The translations under genes and the position numbers were made by a program. Below, piece after piece: positions 1 to 9,025 of a stretch of DNA of 64,000 nt. The notes below the pieces were generated by a model. That model did no database searches, was not told the DNA's origin, and saw nothing but the letters and a program-made list of their open reading frames with translations. Within the stretch, counting starts at the first letter, position 1; every line of letters starts with the position of its first letter. Origin of the DNA: Myxococcus eversor. Lineage in GTDB: Bacteria > Myxococcota > Myxococcia > Myxococcales > Myxococcaceae. The stretch is taken from contig NZ_JAAIXY010000001.1 in the NCBI RefSeq assembly GCF_010894455.1, positions 310,001-374,000 of the forward strand, read 5' to 3'.

Positions 1-161
1 CCTCGCACGCGGCCCCTGAGAGGCTGCTGGAGGAGGCGGGGTGAAGGTGATGCCCGACTCCGCCAGCTCCGCCTCGATGAACGGAGCCAGCGGCCCTGGG
101 GTCCGCGCGGGTCGTCGCGGTCTGTTTGGGAGGCTTCATGCCCGCGGAGGGCGGCGGAAGC

Positions 162-1880
162 TCACAGCTCGTTGAAGATGATGAGCCCACGAGAGGATTC
201 GGCGGTGTAGACGTAGCCGTCGCCTGGGATTCGCACGCCGAGGAGGCCCTCGAAGATGCTGTCACCTCGGACCGGGTCCGCCTCGCGGAAGACGTGGTGG
301 TGCGCCACCTGGCGAAGCTGGGTGGGATTGGAGACGTCCAGCACGCGCAGGCCGTCGTGGTACCACGCGACGTAGAGCAGGTTGCCGCGCAGGATGAGAT
401 TGTGCATGGACGTGATACGCCGCATCTTGAAGGTGCCAATCTTCACGATGTTCGCCGGGTCGGTGACGTCGAGCGCGCGCACGTGAGAGGCGTTGAACTC
501 GCCGCCCTCGAAGGCGATGGTCTTTCCCCCGAAGGTGCCCACGGCGCTGTGGTGGGCGAAGCCATCCGGACGCACGAAGCGGCCCAGCTCGCTGACATCG
601 TCGAGGTCGCTGATGTCGAAGATGGCGTAGCCGTCGTAGGAGTCGCTGATGTAGAGGCGCCCTTCATGGACGAAGGAGTCGTGGGGGCCACCCGGGATGA
701 CGGTGCGCAGCACCGGGTCGAGCGGGTGGGTGAGGTCGTAGATGAAGGTGCCCGAGGTGGAGTCCATGGCGTAGAGGAAGTCGCCGTCGACCAGCACCGT
801 GTGCGCGCCTCCCGCGCTGCCCGTGGGCACGCTGCGCACGAAGAGCGGCTCGGCGGGCTGGGAGATGTCGTAGACGATGACGCCCGAGGCATTGCTCGCG
901 ACGTAGAGCGCGTTGTCCTTGGCCCACACGCCATTCCAGACGTTGTCCCCGGGCAGGCTGATGGCGGCGGTGCGCAAGGGGTTGCGCGGGTTGCTCACGT
1001 CGAAGACGGTGAGTCCACCCGGCTGGTCCAGGTGGGGAAGGGAGACGACGTAGGCGTGGCCCTTGGCGACGTAGACGTCCACGGCGTGGCCCGTGGAGAC
1101 ACGGTGCTCGGACAGCAGCTCGAGTCCGCCCGAGGACTCGGGCTCGGCCTCCTGCGTGGCGAGGCGCTGGGCCTCGAAGGTGCCTCCCAGGGTGAACTGG
1201 CCTCGGCGGCAATAGGCGAAGCAGCCGGTGATGATGTTGGTGGACTTCGCCTCGCAGCCCGTCAGGTTGGTGACGAGGCCGGTTCGCGAATTCTGGCCCT
1301 GCAGGACGAAGCGGTCTCCCTCCATGTCGAGCTTGAGCAGGGGCTGGTCATACATGGTGCTGGTGCGGCCGTCGTCGCGAAGCTGGAACCCGGCCAGGGA
1401 CGGGACGATGCGGATGCTGCCATCCGGCAGTGCGCGCTCGCCCCGGAGCTCGGCCTGGTAGATGCCCTCCTGGGGCAGCGAGCCGAGTGAGCGCATGTCA
1501 CACTGGGACAGGTCGAAGAGGTCAGTGCGGCCCAACTCGTTGCAGATGGTGGCAGAGACGTTCCGGGGGTCGAAGCCGCAGGCGGCCAGGGCTCCGTTGT
1601 CCTCGAGGTCCCCATGCTCCTCGAGCGGTACATAGGTGCCATCCCAGACATAGGGGCCAGCATCAGTCCCCCCGTCCGGTCCCGCGTCTGGGACCTCATG
1701 GGGGCCCGCGTCCGGTCCTGAATCAGGGACCTCATGGGGGCCTGCATCGGGGCCAGCATCGCTGCCCGCGTCCCGGCCCGCGTCGGGCGTGGAGGGGGGT
1801 GAGTCCTTGTCACAACCTGTCAGCGGCGAGAGACACAAGGTCGCGAGGATGAGCCCGAAGGTGCGAAGAGAGCGTGTCAA
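162..1880 (-). CDS. LVIVD/beta-propeller repeat lipoprotein
   Basis: A 572-residue protein starting at TTG 1880. An earlier in-frame start exists, but this one has a GAGG box seven bases upstream and begins a clean lipoprotein signal (RSLRTFGLILATLCLSPLTGC). A low-complexity linker rich in Asp-Ala-Gly-Pro follows, with two near-identical units ending HEVPD. The C-terminal two thirds carries repeated units of the form 'VFDVSNPRNPLR', 'VYDISQPAEPLF' and 'VLDVSNPTQLRQ', typical of LVIVD repeats that fold as a beta-propeller. It is probably exported and lipid-anchored, with the propeller displayed on the cell surface. Ligand unknown. Confidence 0.85.
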   Translation of the reverse strand: MTRSLRTFGLILATLCLSPLTGCDKDSPPSTPDAGRDAGSDAGPDAGPHEVPDSGPDAGPHEVPDAGPDGGTDAGPYVWDGTYVPLEEHGDLEDNGALAACGFDPRNVSATICNELGRTDLFDLSQCDMRSLGSLPQEGIYQAELRGERALPDGSIRIVPSLAGFQLRDDGRTSTMYDQPLLKLDMEGDRFVLQGQNSRTGLVTNLTGCEAKSTNIITGCFAYCRRGQFTLGGTFEAQRLATQEAEPESSGGLELLSEHRVSTGHAVDVYVAKGHAYVVSLPHLDQPGGLTVFDVSNPRNPLRTAAISLPGDNVWNGVWAKDNALYVASNASGVIVYDISQPAEPLFVRSVPTGSAGGAHTVLVDGDFLYAMDSTSGTFIYDLTHPLDPVLRTVIPGGPHDSFVHEGRLYISDSYDGYAIFDISDLDDVSELGRFVRPDGFAHHSAVGTFGGKTIAFEGGEFNASHVRALDVTDPANIVKIGTFKMRRITSMHNLILRGNLLYVAWYHDGLRVLDVSNPTQLRQVAHHHVFREADPVRGDSIFEGLLGVRIPGDGYVYTAESSRGLIIFNEL

Positions 1881-2084
1881 GATTGGACCTCGGAAGTAGG
1901 GAGGGCTCCACGGGAGGTGTGAAGTGTGCCTGCCCAACGAAGGGCTCGGGTCGCCGTACCTCCGAGGCGTGCGGATGCTTGCGCCGCGAGGGGAACCCGG
2001 GACCGGTGGCGGTCCAATCCCGGGTCTACGGACAGCCTGGTCGCCGATTTGCAACCAGCCTCGCGTCCCCCTGGCCCCGCCGTG

Positions 2085-3752
2085 TCAGAGCCAGTTGAAC
2101 TTCAGCTTCTTCGAGCTGCCCACGTCCTCGAACATGGCCCAGAGGTCCTCGGGCTCCCTGCGCGCGAGCCCCACGCACTGGGCTTGATGGCGCTCCTCGG
2201 CCGAGTCGTTCCAGCACGCGCGTGGGACTTCGTACATCCCATGGATGCCGTAGTGGTTGACGAGCCTCGCCTTGACGTGGTTCGCGAAGCCCGCGTCGTC
2301 GACGTGCACGTCCAGCTCGCCGTCGTAGTCCATGGCCCGGCAGTCGAAGTTGGCGCTCCCCAGCACCACGTGCTGACTGTCGATGATCATCAGCTTGGTG
2401 TGCAGGTAGATGGTCTCTGGCTGTTTCCCGAAGCCCCCATAACGGTAGGGGAAGTACACCTGTATCTTCGGGGCCACGTCCGCGTGCTTGGGCTGGGGCT
2501 TGCTCTTCTGGCCCGTCCCCTTGTGGATGAACCTCAAGACGGCGTCCAGCCGGACCTCCTTCCTCGCCCTCGTCTTCTTGTGTGTCAGGACCAGCCGGTA
2601 GTCCTGCTGGGGCCAGTCCTTGAGGGAGACGGACGGCTCGTCTATCTCCCAGACATAGTCATCCTTGGAGTACGTGGCCCTCGTGAACTGCTGGCGCTGG
2701 TCGCTGTTGTAGGTGATCTCCCCGTCGATGACCTCCACGGCGAGGCAGTTCTCGTCCAGGTAGCCACTCTCGACGGCCATCATCGCGTAGGTGATGCGCG
2801 TCAGGTAGGTGACGCCCTTGTCCGCGTCGTGGAGGGGATCCGGAATGACCAGCACCACCTTGAGCTGCCTGGCCCCCATCTGTTTGATGCGCGTGCGCAC
2901 CGCCTTCACGAGCTCTGGATTGAAGAACTGGAAGTTCTCGATGTAGATGTATTTGTTCGCGTGGGAGATGAGGTCCACCAGCTTGTCGCGGATATGTGTC
3001 TGGTTGGATAGCGACTCGCTGTTGGTGGTCAGCGCGGTGACGGTGACGTTCCCGTTCTGGATGACCTGGCCGTTCGCGAGGGCCTGGACCTTGGAGCGGG
3101 CGACCGCGGGATGCGGGGGGCCGAACAGGTGGATGGTGGGAATCTGCTTCTTCCACCGGCGCAGCCACTCCTCCTCGATGTCGATTGTGACAGGGCCCTG
3201 GAGGAGCACGCCCGTGTCGTGGCACGAGTGGCCGTAGGGCCGGGAGTGGTCGATGTTGTCCCAGTACTCGGGCTCGATGTTGAAGCCACCGACCAGGACC
3301 TTCAGCGTGCCGGCGATGGAGAAGATGGCGATCTTCTGGTGGAGCGAGTAGCCCACGCCGACGCCGCTGTGCTTCTCCAGATACACCTGGATGCGTTGCT
3401 GGTAGTCGTGCAGCAGGGACCGGGTGGCCTTGTTCTTGGCGAGCGTATGCAGGGAGAAGTGGTCCGACATATTCGCGAGCTCGAGGCCCTTGACGGTGAC
3501 GTCATCGGGTTGCCAGAGGCAGATGTCGACGGGGTGGCCCTGGTCCGCCACCTCCTTCAGGCACTGTCCGAAGTTCTTGCCCGCGTGGCGGTCGAGCAGG
3601 GTGTCGTGCTGGAGGCACCACCAGCCCAGTCGCACGTACGTCTTGGGGTCGACCTGCGCGTCACGGACCTCGTAGAGGCAGTCGCGGAACTTGTCGAAGT
3701 ACTCTTCGCCGTCCATCAGGAACACGGCGGTGTTGTTGTGGGTCGGAGCCAT
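2085..3752 (-). CDS. Phospholipase D-like protein with one degenerate HKD motif
   Basis: A 555-residue protein of the phospholipase D superfamily, which cleaves phosphodiester bonds using two HxK(x4)D motifs. The C-terminal motif is complete (HTKLMIID, followed by GSANFDCR). The N-terminal one reads HQKIAIFS at about residues 138-145, so its Asp is Ser, although the following GGFNIE is normal. I see no signal peptide. The ATG at 3752 has a weak GAGG just upstream; a longer in-frame N-terminus to 3950 exists but looks non-coding. It converges on no neighbour and lies divergent to the DUF3060 gene. Substrate (lipid or nucleic acid) cannot be told. Confidence 0.85.
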   Translation of the reverse strand: MAPTHNNTAVFLMDGEEYFDKFRDCLYEVRDAQVDPKTYVRLGWWCLQHDTLLDRHAGKNFGQCLKEVADQGHPVDICLWQPDDVTVKGLELANMSDHFSLHTLAKNKATRSLLHDYQQRIQVYLEKHSGVGVGYSLHQKIAIFSIAGTLKVLVGGFNIEPEYWDNIDHSRPYGHSCHDTGVLLQGPVTIDIEEEWLRRWKKQIPTIHLFGPPHPAVARSKVQALANGQVIQNGNVTVTALTTNSESLSNQTHIRDKLVDLISHANKYIYIENFQFFNPELVKAVRTRIKQMGARQLKVVLVIPDPLHDADKGVTYLTRITYAMMAVESGYLDENCLAVEVIDGEITYNSDQRQQFTRATYSKDDYVWEIDEPSVSLKDWPQQDYRLVLTHKKTRARKEVRLDAVLRFIHKGTGQKSKPQPKHADVAPKIQVYFPYRYGGFGKQPETIYLHTKLMIIDSQHVVLGSANFDCRAMDYDGELDVHVDDAGFANHVKARLVNHYGIHGMYEVPRACWNDSAEERHQAQCVGLARREPEDLWAMFEDVGSSKKLKFNWL

Positions 3753-3967
3753 GGACCTCGTTGAGCAAGCCACGTACCAGGGGAAGTCCCCGGACTCTGG
3801 ACCCGGGGGGCTCCCGGCGAGGGCCGGGTGCTTGTCACCGGGACGCAGGCGCGTTGCTCGGGAACGCACGCAGGCGGCCCTCGAGGGGCTCGGCGGTGGC
3901 GGGGCGCGTGTGGAGGGAGCTGCCCATGCGTATATTGCGCGCCCAGTCACTCAAGGGAGCCATCTCA

Positions 3968-4513
3968 ATGCGAAATCAAATCAGGTCGAAGACTTTCATC
4001 GTCATCGCATGTGTCCTGGGGGCGATGACGGCCAGTGCCCAGGATGAGGACGAGGCCGCGTCGGTCCAGGTCGGCAAGGACGGCAGCGTGAAGGTGAAGT
4101 CGCAGGGCAACACCGTGGAGACGCGCGGCGGAACGACCCGGGTCCGCGGTGGCGGCGGCGTCGACGTCCAGGTCGATGGCGCCGTGGCGCGGGACGACGA
4201 CGACGAGGCTGACACGTCGTCGCGGCGCAGCGGCTCGCTCGAACTGGTGGACTCCGACGGCACCGTGGCGCACGACTGTGCCGACGGGGGCAAGGTGGAG
4301 ATTGTCGGCTCCGATAACAAGGTCACCCTGACGGGGACCTGCGAGCTCGTCGAGGTGACGGGCAGCGACAACAAGGTCACCGTCCACACCGTGCGCCGCA
4401 TCGAGACGACGGGCAGCGGCAACAGCGTCACCTGGAAGCAGGGCCCGGAGAAGGGCAAGAAGCCGCGCGTCAGCAACACCGGAAGCAACAACCGCGTCAC
4501 CCAGGCGCGCTGA
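3968..4513 (+). CDS. Exported DUF3060-type protein
   Basis: A 181-residue protein with a Sec signal peptide (MRNQIRSKTF, hydrophobic core, cleavage after TASA). An acidic Asp/Glu/Arg-rich middle follows, then a C-terminal half made of short beta repeats such as 'GSDNKVTLTG' and 'GSDNKVTVHT', the signature of the DUF3060 beta-solenoid family. ATG 3968 has AAGGGAG eight bases upstream. Another in-frame ATG at 3926 also has GGAGG, but would put a long extension before the signal peptide. It is probably periplasmic or secreted; function unknown. Confidence 0.8.
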   Translation: MRNQIRSKTFIVIACVLGAMTASAQDEDEAASVQVGKDGSVKVKSQGNTVETRGGTTRVRGGGGVDVQVDGAVARDDDDEADTSSRRSGSLELVDSDGTVAHDCADGGKVEIVGSDNKVTLTGTCELVEVTGSDNKVTVHTVRRIETTGSGNSVTWKQGPEKGKKPRVSNTGSNNRVTQAR

Positions 4514-4528
4514 GCCGGGACGTCGCGA

Positions 4529-4558
4529 GGAGGCGCGGCACGCCGCCGCCGCGCCTCC
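4529..4558 (+). terminator. Strong hairpin after the DUF3060 gene
   Basis: GGAGGCGCGGC (4529-4539) pairs perfectly with GCCGCGCCTCC (4548-4558) across an eight-base loop, 16 bases after the stop codon. A T-rich stretch follows. The rest of the gap up to 4827 holds no gene that I can see. Confidence 0.75.
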
Positions 4559-4827
4559 GTCACATTTGATTGTGATTGATTCCGGTGAGACCGCGCGCCA
4601 CGGCGGAAGCGCCAGCCGACGCGCGGAAAATTCCTCGCCCCTGTCGCCATTCCCGCGAAAATCGCGTAAGAACATTTGCGACGGAATGGAAACTGGCCGC
4701 GTGACTCGCGGGCAAGACAGCCATGTCCGCACAGCCGTCAGGCTGTCGAACTCATCGAACTACAACGGTGACTCCGTGGCATATGCCGCGTGGTGTCATG
4801 CGGCCTTGGGCCGCGATAGGGAGACGT

Positions 4828-6441
4828 ATGCGGAAGGTGGCCATGACGGTCGTCATGCTGTGCGGAGCATGGGTGTCAGGGTGTCAGGGAGAACCGTGGG
4901 ACGAGCCAGCCCACGAGCAGCCCGGCCCCGAGGCGTTTGTCGCGGCCACCCGTCAGGCGGTCCTCTCCCCGGAGCTCGAGGCGTCGCTCGCGTGTGTCGA
5001 GACGTATGCCAACGCGGGGACCTGTGACTGGGCTCACTGGAGCGAGATGGTCGAGACGTGCGGGACTCACGAGCACGGGGAACTCGAGGACGGACTCTTT
5101 CTCGAAGAGGTGCAGTCAGGTCACTGCACGGCGGCCAACTGGCCCGCGCTGAGCGAGCAGCTCATCACCCCCCGTCCGCCGCTCGTGCGCATGCGCGCGG
5201 ACTGCAATGGCGCCTCCCAGATCGTCAAGGAGGTCGAGGCCAACGGCTGCTACGCCCTCGGACAAACCGCTGGCGCCTCCTACGTCGAGGTGCCGATCGG
5301 CAAGGCCGTGAGGCTCTTCGCCGGTGTGGACTGCACGGGGACTGGGGTCTCCGTCCAGACCGACGCGAGCTTCTGTGTGACGAAGTTCGCCAACGGCACC
5401 AGCACGAACGACAAGGTGCGCTCGTTCCGGGTTCAGGACTTGGAGGCGCCGCCATCGGAGTACCGGTATGACTGCGCCCCCGAGGAGTCGACGTGCGTCA
5501 AGAACCACAACAACACTGGCAGACTGGTCGACATCAACCGGAAGCACACCGTCAAGATCGTCCGCGTCTCCGTCGCGGGCAGGAGCACGACCTCGATGAA
5601 CCTCATCGAGGCGCAGGTCCTCGCCATGTACGACTTCTTCCAGGGGGCCTCTCGCAATCAGATAAGCCTGGCGGAGGCCCCTACCCGGCGGGACCTGACG
5701 GCGCCGGCGGGCAGCACCTGCGAGGAGGCGAAGACCTATGCCGTCCGCTACGCCAGCCCGGACACGTTCCTGACCGTGTATACGATGCCCAACGGGCTGT
5801 GTAGCGTCTCGAGGGCTGGCGCGCGCAGCATCTACCTCAATGGCAACCTGCTCCGGGACCACGCCCACGAGACCGGGCATGTCCTCGGTCTCGCGCACGG
5901 CAACGCGAGAAATCCGTCAGGCGGCAAGGACATTCCATACGGCGACGCGAGTACGTACATGGGCAGTTTCCCGTCGGATAACTACAACCTCCCGCAGCTC
6001 CACTGGCTGGGATGGACGAAGAAGCAGGACCTCGTCAATGTCACCTCGGCCATCGCCAATGGTGCCACCTCCACGGTCACCCTCCGCCCGGTGGGGACCA
6101 ATGCCGAGCTGGCCGGCGACCTCCCGCTGGGCGCGGTCTGGGATATTCCCGGCACCGAGCCCAAGGAGCGGTTGTTCATCTCGGTGCCGAAGTCACGCCT
6201 CAACGCCACGAATGACATCGAGGGGGGCACGGTGATTGTGTACCGCTCTCCCACCTGTGAGAACTGCACGGGCATGGCGATGAAGTCGACGACGAAGGGG
6301 CGGTTCAACGCCAAATCCGTCAATGAGCATGCGCTCGGCGGCCTGCGCCTCAAGGCAGTGGGTTACACGCTCAAGCCCGTCCAGCCGGGCGAGCCGAACA
6401 TCGAGGATTTCGCCTCCGTCACGCTGCAAATCAGGCGGTAG
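4828..6441 (+). CDS. Secreted metzincin metalloprotease lipoprotein, M11 gametolysin-like
   Basis: A 537-residue protein starting at ATG 4828 (GGGAG just upstream), with a lipoprotein signal ending VSGC (Cys19). A region resembling a beta/gamma-crystallin-like fold (two 'C..GxxxxV' units with paired Cys) lies at about residues 110-200. The catalytic domain contains HETGHVLGLAH at residues 347-357, the zinc-binding metzincin consensus HExxHxxGxxH. It is followed by 'YGDASTYMG', the form seen around the Met-turn of gametolysin-type (M11) peptidases. It should act outside the inner membrane as a zinc endopeptidase. The family assignment rests on motifs only. Confidence 0.8.
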   Translation: MRKVAMTVVMLCGAWVSGCQGEPWDEPAHEQPGPEAFVAATRQAVLSPELEASLACVETYANAGTCDWAHWSEMVETCGTHEHGELEDGLFLEEVQSGHCTAANWPALSEQLITPRPPLVRMRADCNGASQIVKEVEANGCYALGQTAGASYVEVPIGKAVRLFAGVDCTGTGVSVQTDASFCVTKFANGTSTNDKVRSFRVQDLEAPPSEYRYDCAPEESTCVKNHNNTGRLVDINRKHTVKIVRVSVAGRSTTSMNLIEAQVLAMYDFFQGASRNQISLAEAPTRRDLTAPAGSTCEEAKTYAVRYASPDTFLTVYTMPNGLCSVSRAGARSIYLNGNLLRDHAHETGHVLGLAHGNARNPSGGKDIPYGDASTYMGSFPSDNYNLPQLHWLGWTKKQDLVNVTSAIANGATSTVTLRPVGTNAELAGDLPLGAVWDIPGTEPKERLFISVPKSRLNATNDIEGGTVIVYRSPTCENCTGMAMKSTTKGRFNAKSVNEHALGGLRLKAVGYTLKPVQPGEPNIEDFASVTLQIRR

Positions 6442-6451
6442 CGGCCCGTGT

Positions 6452-7666
6452 TCAAGTGCTCCTCGACGCGATGAGCGCGAGGTTTCGTGGAGACAGGCGT
6501 GGTTCGAAGAGCTGGAGGAGCTCGACCTGGAAGCCCAGCTCCTCCAGGAGGAGCGCGCGATCCAGCAGGAGCACCACCTCCAGCGCCCTCGCGAAGCGGT
6601 CCCTCAGCAGATGGCAGAGCAGGAGGTCCCGCGTCTCGGCGCGGACGGACACCTCGAAGGCATCCAGCTCGACATCCGTCATGCGGGGCTCGAGGCCCAG
6701 GCGCTCCAGACGGTCGAGCGCGTAGAGGGCGAAGCGTCCGTCATAGAGCGCCCGGGGCGCGTCCCCGGCCCTCACGAAGCCGCGCTCGGGGAAGTGCCGC
6801 ATGGTGAGGAGCGCGAACGCGAAGCGCCACGCGTACACCCGCTTCATCCGCGCGAACTCCGCGTCGGTCTTGTGAGGCCGTCCCCGCGTCGTCAACGCCA
6901 GGGCATGAGGGGTGAAGGGCAGGGGATGCGCGCCTCCGACGTGGGAGACGGGGTAATCCCGCGGGGTCTCCAGTTTGTCGTAGCAGCAGCCGACGTTCAG
7001 GACGAAGCCCGCCTCCTGACTCTTGCGGAGCTGCGTGAGGGCGAGTGGCCCGCAGGTGTGCAGCCCAATCGAGGCCCGGTCCCGGCCGGTGAAGAGCGGA
7101 TCGAGCTGTGGTTGGAGGCCGTCCTCGACGGAGGCCTGGATGAAACACAGGGTGTCCCCGACTGGCGAGCGGGTCTTCGTCAGCCACCGCCGGCCCTTGT
7201 CCTGCAACGCGGCGTCTCTGTCGATGCTGTGGAAGGTCCATCCGAACGTCCGCGCACAGAGGCGGGCGAGGTGTCCCATGCCGCCGCCGATATCCACTGC
7301 CTGGTGGATGAAGCGCGTTCTCGGCGCGAGCAGGGCGAGCACCCGCTCGAGTTCGTGGGTCTTCTTGGTGCTGAGGCCCTGCGTCTCCGAGACGGTCAGC
7401 GCGTGAAGGCCCTCGTGCCAGGGCAGCGCCGTCAGTTCCTGGAGCGCGGCCAGGAGCGCGCCCAGGGACGGAGGTGGGGCGCCCACGAGCTCCCCCTGGT
7501 CCAGCCGCCGCTCGCCTGCTTCATCGAGCGACCGGGCATAGGCCAGCCAGTCCTCGGGCCAGGCGGTGCCGGACCCGGGCCAGCCCTGGAGGATGGAGCG
7601 GGACCACAGGGAGGACCAGGGCCGGAGTTGGTGCGTGAGCGCCTCGAGTCGCGCCTGGAAGTCCAT
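6452..7666 (-). CDS. METTL25/RRNAD1-like SAM-dependent methyltransferase
   Basis: A 404-residue soluble protein. Residues 125-131 (DIGGGMG) form the SAM-binding glycine loop, followed by 'HSIDRDAALQ'. Later 'GLHTCGPLALTQL' and 'VLNVGCCYDKL' match the two most conserved blocks of the METTL25/RRNAD1 methyltransferase family. Members are known mostly from eukaryotes, but myxobacterial homologues exist in my recollection. Its substrate is not predictable from sequence. The 3' end faces the M11-like protease gene with a gap of only 10 bases. Confidence 0.8.
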   Translation of the reverse strand: MDFQARLEALTHQLRPWSSLWSRSILQGWPGSGTAWPEDWLAYARSLDEAGERRLDQGELVGAPPPSLGALLAALQELTALPWHEGLHALTVSETQGLSTKKTHELERVLALLAPRTRFIHQAVDIGGGMGHLARLCARTFGWTFHSIDRDAALQDKGRRWLTKTRSPVGDTLCFIQASVEDGLQPQLDPLFTGRDRASIGLHTCGPLALTQLRKSQEAGFVLNVGCCYDKLETPRDYPVSHVGGAHPLPFTPHALALTTRGRPHKTDAEFARMKRVYAWRFAFALLTMRHFPERGFVRAGDAPRALYDGRFALYALDRLERLGLEPRMTDVELDAFEVSVRAETRDLLLCHLLRDRFARALEVVLLLDRALLLEELGFQVELLQLFEPRLSPRNLALIASRST

Positions 7667-7808
7667 GGCGGCGCATCCTATGCGCCGCTTCGCCGGTTTG
7701 TGATGACGGGGCCTGTCCCTCGACCACGATGCTCAGCGACACGTGGGCGCGCCCACGCCACCCCGGCGTTGTCTTGCGCCGGAGAGGTGCGAGGCAGCCG
7801 GTCCGCCG

Positions 7809-8180
7809 TCAGTTGCCGCGGTAGGTGGTGTCGAGGATGCCGACGCCCGCGCCTTCCACGTACAGGGTGACCTTCGTGCCCTGGGTGGCGGCCTGGGTGG
7901 CGCGCTCGAACAGTCCCAGGCGCTCGGCCTCGCTGTACTGGTAGCCGGCGGACGAGGCGCTCGCGCCCAGGTAGTAGTAGGTGCCGACGAAGCTCCCCGT
8001 GCAGTTCGCCGCGGTGTTCACCTGCACGAACACGTAGCCCTGACCATAGAAGGCGTTGGGTTGCCGGGTGTAGGTCGCCGCGCAGACGTAGCCATTCACG
8101 GTGATGGGGGCCGCCAGGGCCGTGCTGGAAAACCCGACCGACATCATCACCGCCGCAACAACGATGGACGCTCGCTTCAT
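7809..8180 (-). CDS. Small exported protein of unknown function
   Basis: A 123-residue protein with a clear Sec signal peptide (MKRASIVVAAVMMSVGFSSTALA, predicted cut after ALA) and GAGGGG eight to nine bases before ATG 8180. The mature part is about 100 residues, rich in Tyr, Gly and Ala, with two Cys that could form a disulphide ('GYVCAATY' and 'AANCTGSF'). I do not recognise a family. The product is probably periplasmic or secreted. Confidence 0.7.
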   Translation of the reverse strand: MKRASIVVAAVMMSVGFSSTALAAPITVNGYVCAATYTRQPNAFYGQGYVFVQVNTAANCTGSFVGTYYYLGASASSAGYQYSEAERLGLFERATQAATQGTKVTLYVEGAGVGILDTTYRGN

Positions 8181-8340
8181 GGTGTTGTCCCCTCATTCCG
8201 TGGATTGAGGCCTCCGCGCCCGGGAAGGGCGGGGGGCTTCGGAAAGCGTCTCTGCCTTTCCACGTGAAGTAACGGACGAAGGGGGATTCCTTCCTCACTT
8301 CCTGTTCGCGTTCGAGGGTGGGAGGTGGTGTGGGTCCACC

Positions 8341-8598
8341 CGTCCAGACACGCTCTCGCGGCTGATGCGTGCCGACCTTGCGAACTCCTCGGCCAACACA
8401 ATCAAGCACGTCATTACACATGAGCCTGGCCACTCAGTCGGCCTCCACCGCTCGGATTGCGACGACAGAAGCATCAGTTGCAGCGGCAGTCCGGTCAACG
8501 AAGGCACTCGCATTGAGCACAAAACCGAGCCCGCGGGGTCAATGGGATACGACAGCGCGGGCACGTCGTGGGCTCGGGGGCATGCGCACTGGGGATAG
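8341..8598 (+). pseudogene. Remnant of an M57-like zinc metalloprotease
   Basis: The open frame reads 'HVITHEPGHSVGLHRSDC', then 'RSISCSGSPVNEG'. This closely follows the M57 peptidase active-site region, in which HEIGHxIGFRHTD is followed by a RSISC...NEG segment. Here the third zinc ligand is displaced: HExxHxxG is followed by LHR where the family has xRH. Everything N-terminal to about residue 10 of this stretch is missing, and there is no signal peptide. An ATG at 8365 could start a 77-residue product, but I regard this as a decayed 3' fragment lying directly before the IS3 element. Confidence 0.6.
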
Positions 8599-8704
8599 AC
8601 GGCCTCTCCACTCTGGGTGGAGAGGCGAAGGAATGACTCGCGCCCCATGGGGCGGCTGTTGGGCGTGATCCGCTTCAGCGGACACCAAGGAAGAGGCAGG
8701 TACG

Positions 8705-9025
8705 GTGTCCGACATGAGGGAAGTAAAGAAGCCACGACGCCCCCGGCGTAGCTACACGGAGGAGTTCAAGGCCGGGGCAGTGAGGCTGGTGGTGGAGGAG
8801 GGAAAGACAACGTCCCAAGTGGCGAGGGACTTGGACTTGACGCTGTCGGCGTTGAGGATGTGGGTGGACCAAGCCCGAGCAGACAAGGGCCAGGGCAAGC
8901 CCGGGGCGCTGACGAGCGCGGAGCGGCAGGAACTCACGAAGCTACGCAAGCAGGTGCGCGAGCTGGAAATGGAGCGAGCGCTGCTAAAAGAATGGGTGGC
9001 CTACACCGCGAAGGAGAACGGGTGA
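8705..9025 (+). CDS. IS3-family transposase OrfA (HTH protein)
   Basis: A 106-residue protein with the IS3 OrfA pattern. An HTH_Tnp_1 domain ('RRSYTEEFKAGAVRLVVEEG' and 'SQVARDLDLTLSALRMWV') is followed by a leucine-zipper-like helix ending 'ERALLKEWVAYTAKENG'. The GTG start has GAGG eight bases upstream; an ATG at 8714 is the alternative. It would bind the element's ends. Its stop overlaps the orfB start by four bases (GTGA), suggesting translational coupling. A CTAAAAG run at about 8984-8990 could be a weak minus-one slippage site. Confidence 0.85.
   Translation: MSDMREVKKPRRPRRSYTEEFKAGAVRLVVEEGKTTSQVARDLDLTLSALRMWVDQARADKGQGKPGALTSAERQELTKLRKQVRELEMERALLKEWVAYTAKENG

Noticed and set aside
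1..139. Minus-strand open frame at the left edge that could be the start of a gene
   Set aside because: Only about 40 codons are visible, and the frame with a plausible ATG and the frame with protein-like content are not the same.
126..1490. 454-codon plus-strand open frame
   Set aside because: It lies antisense to the LVIVD lipoprotein; composition (Val/Asp/Gly/Ala) is typical of a GC-rich shadow frame, with no motif or ribosome binding site.
8295..8735. 146-codon minus-strand frame
   Set aside because: Antisense to the M57-like remnant and crosses the IS3 left end; no motif.
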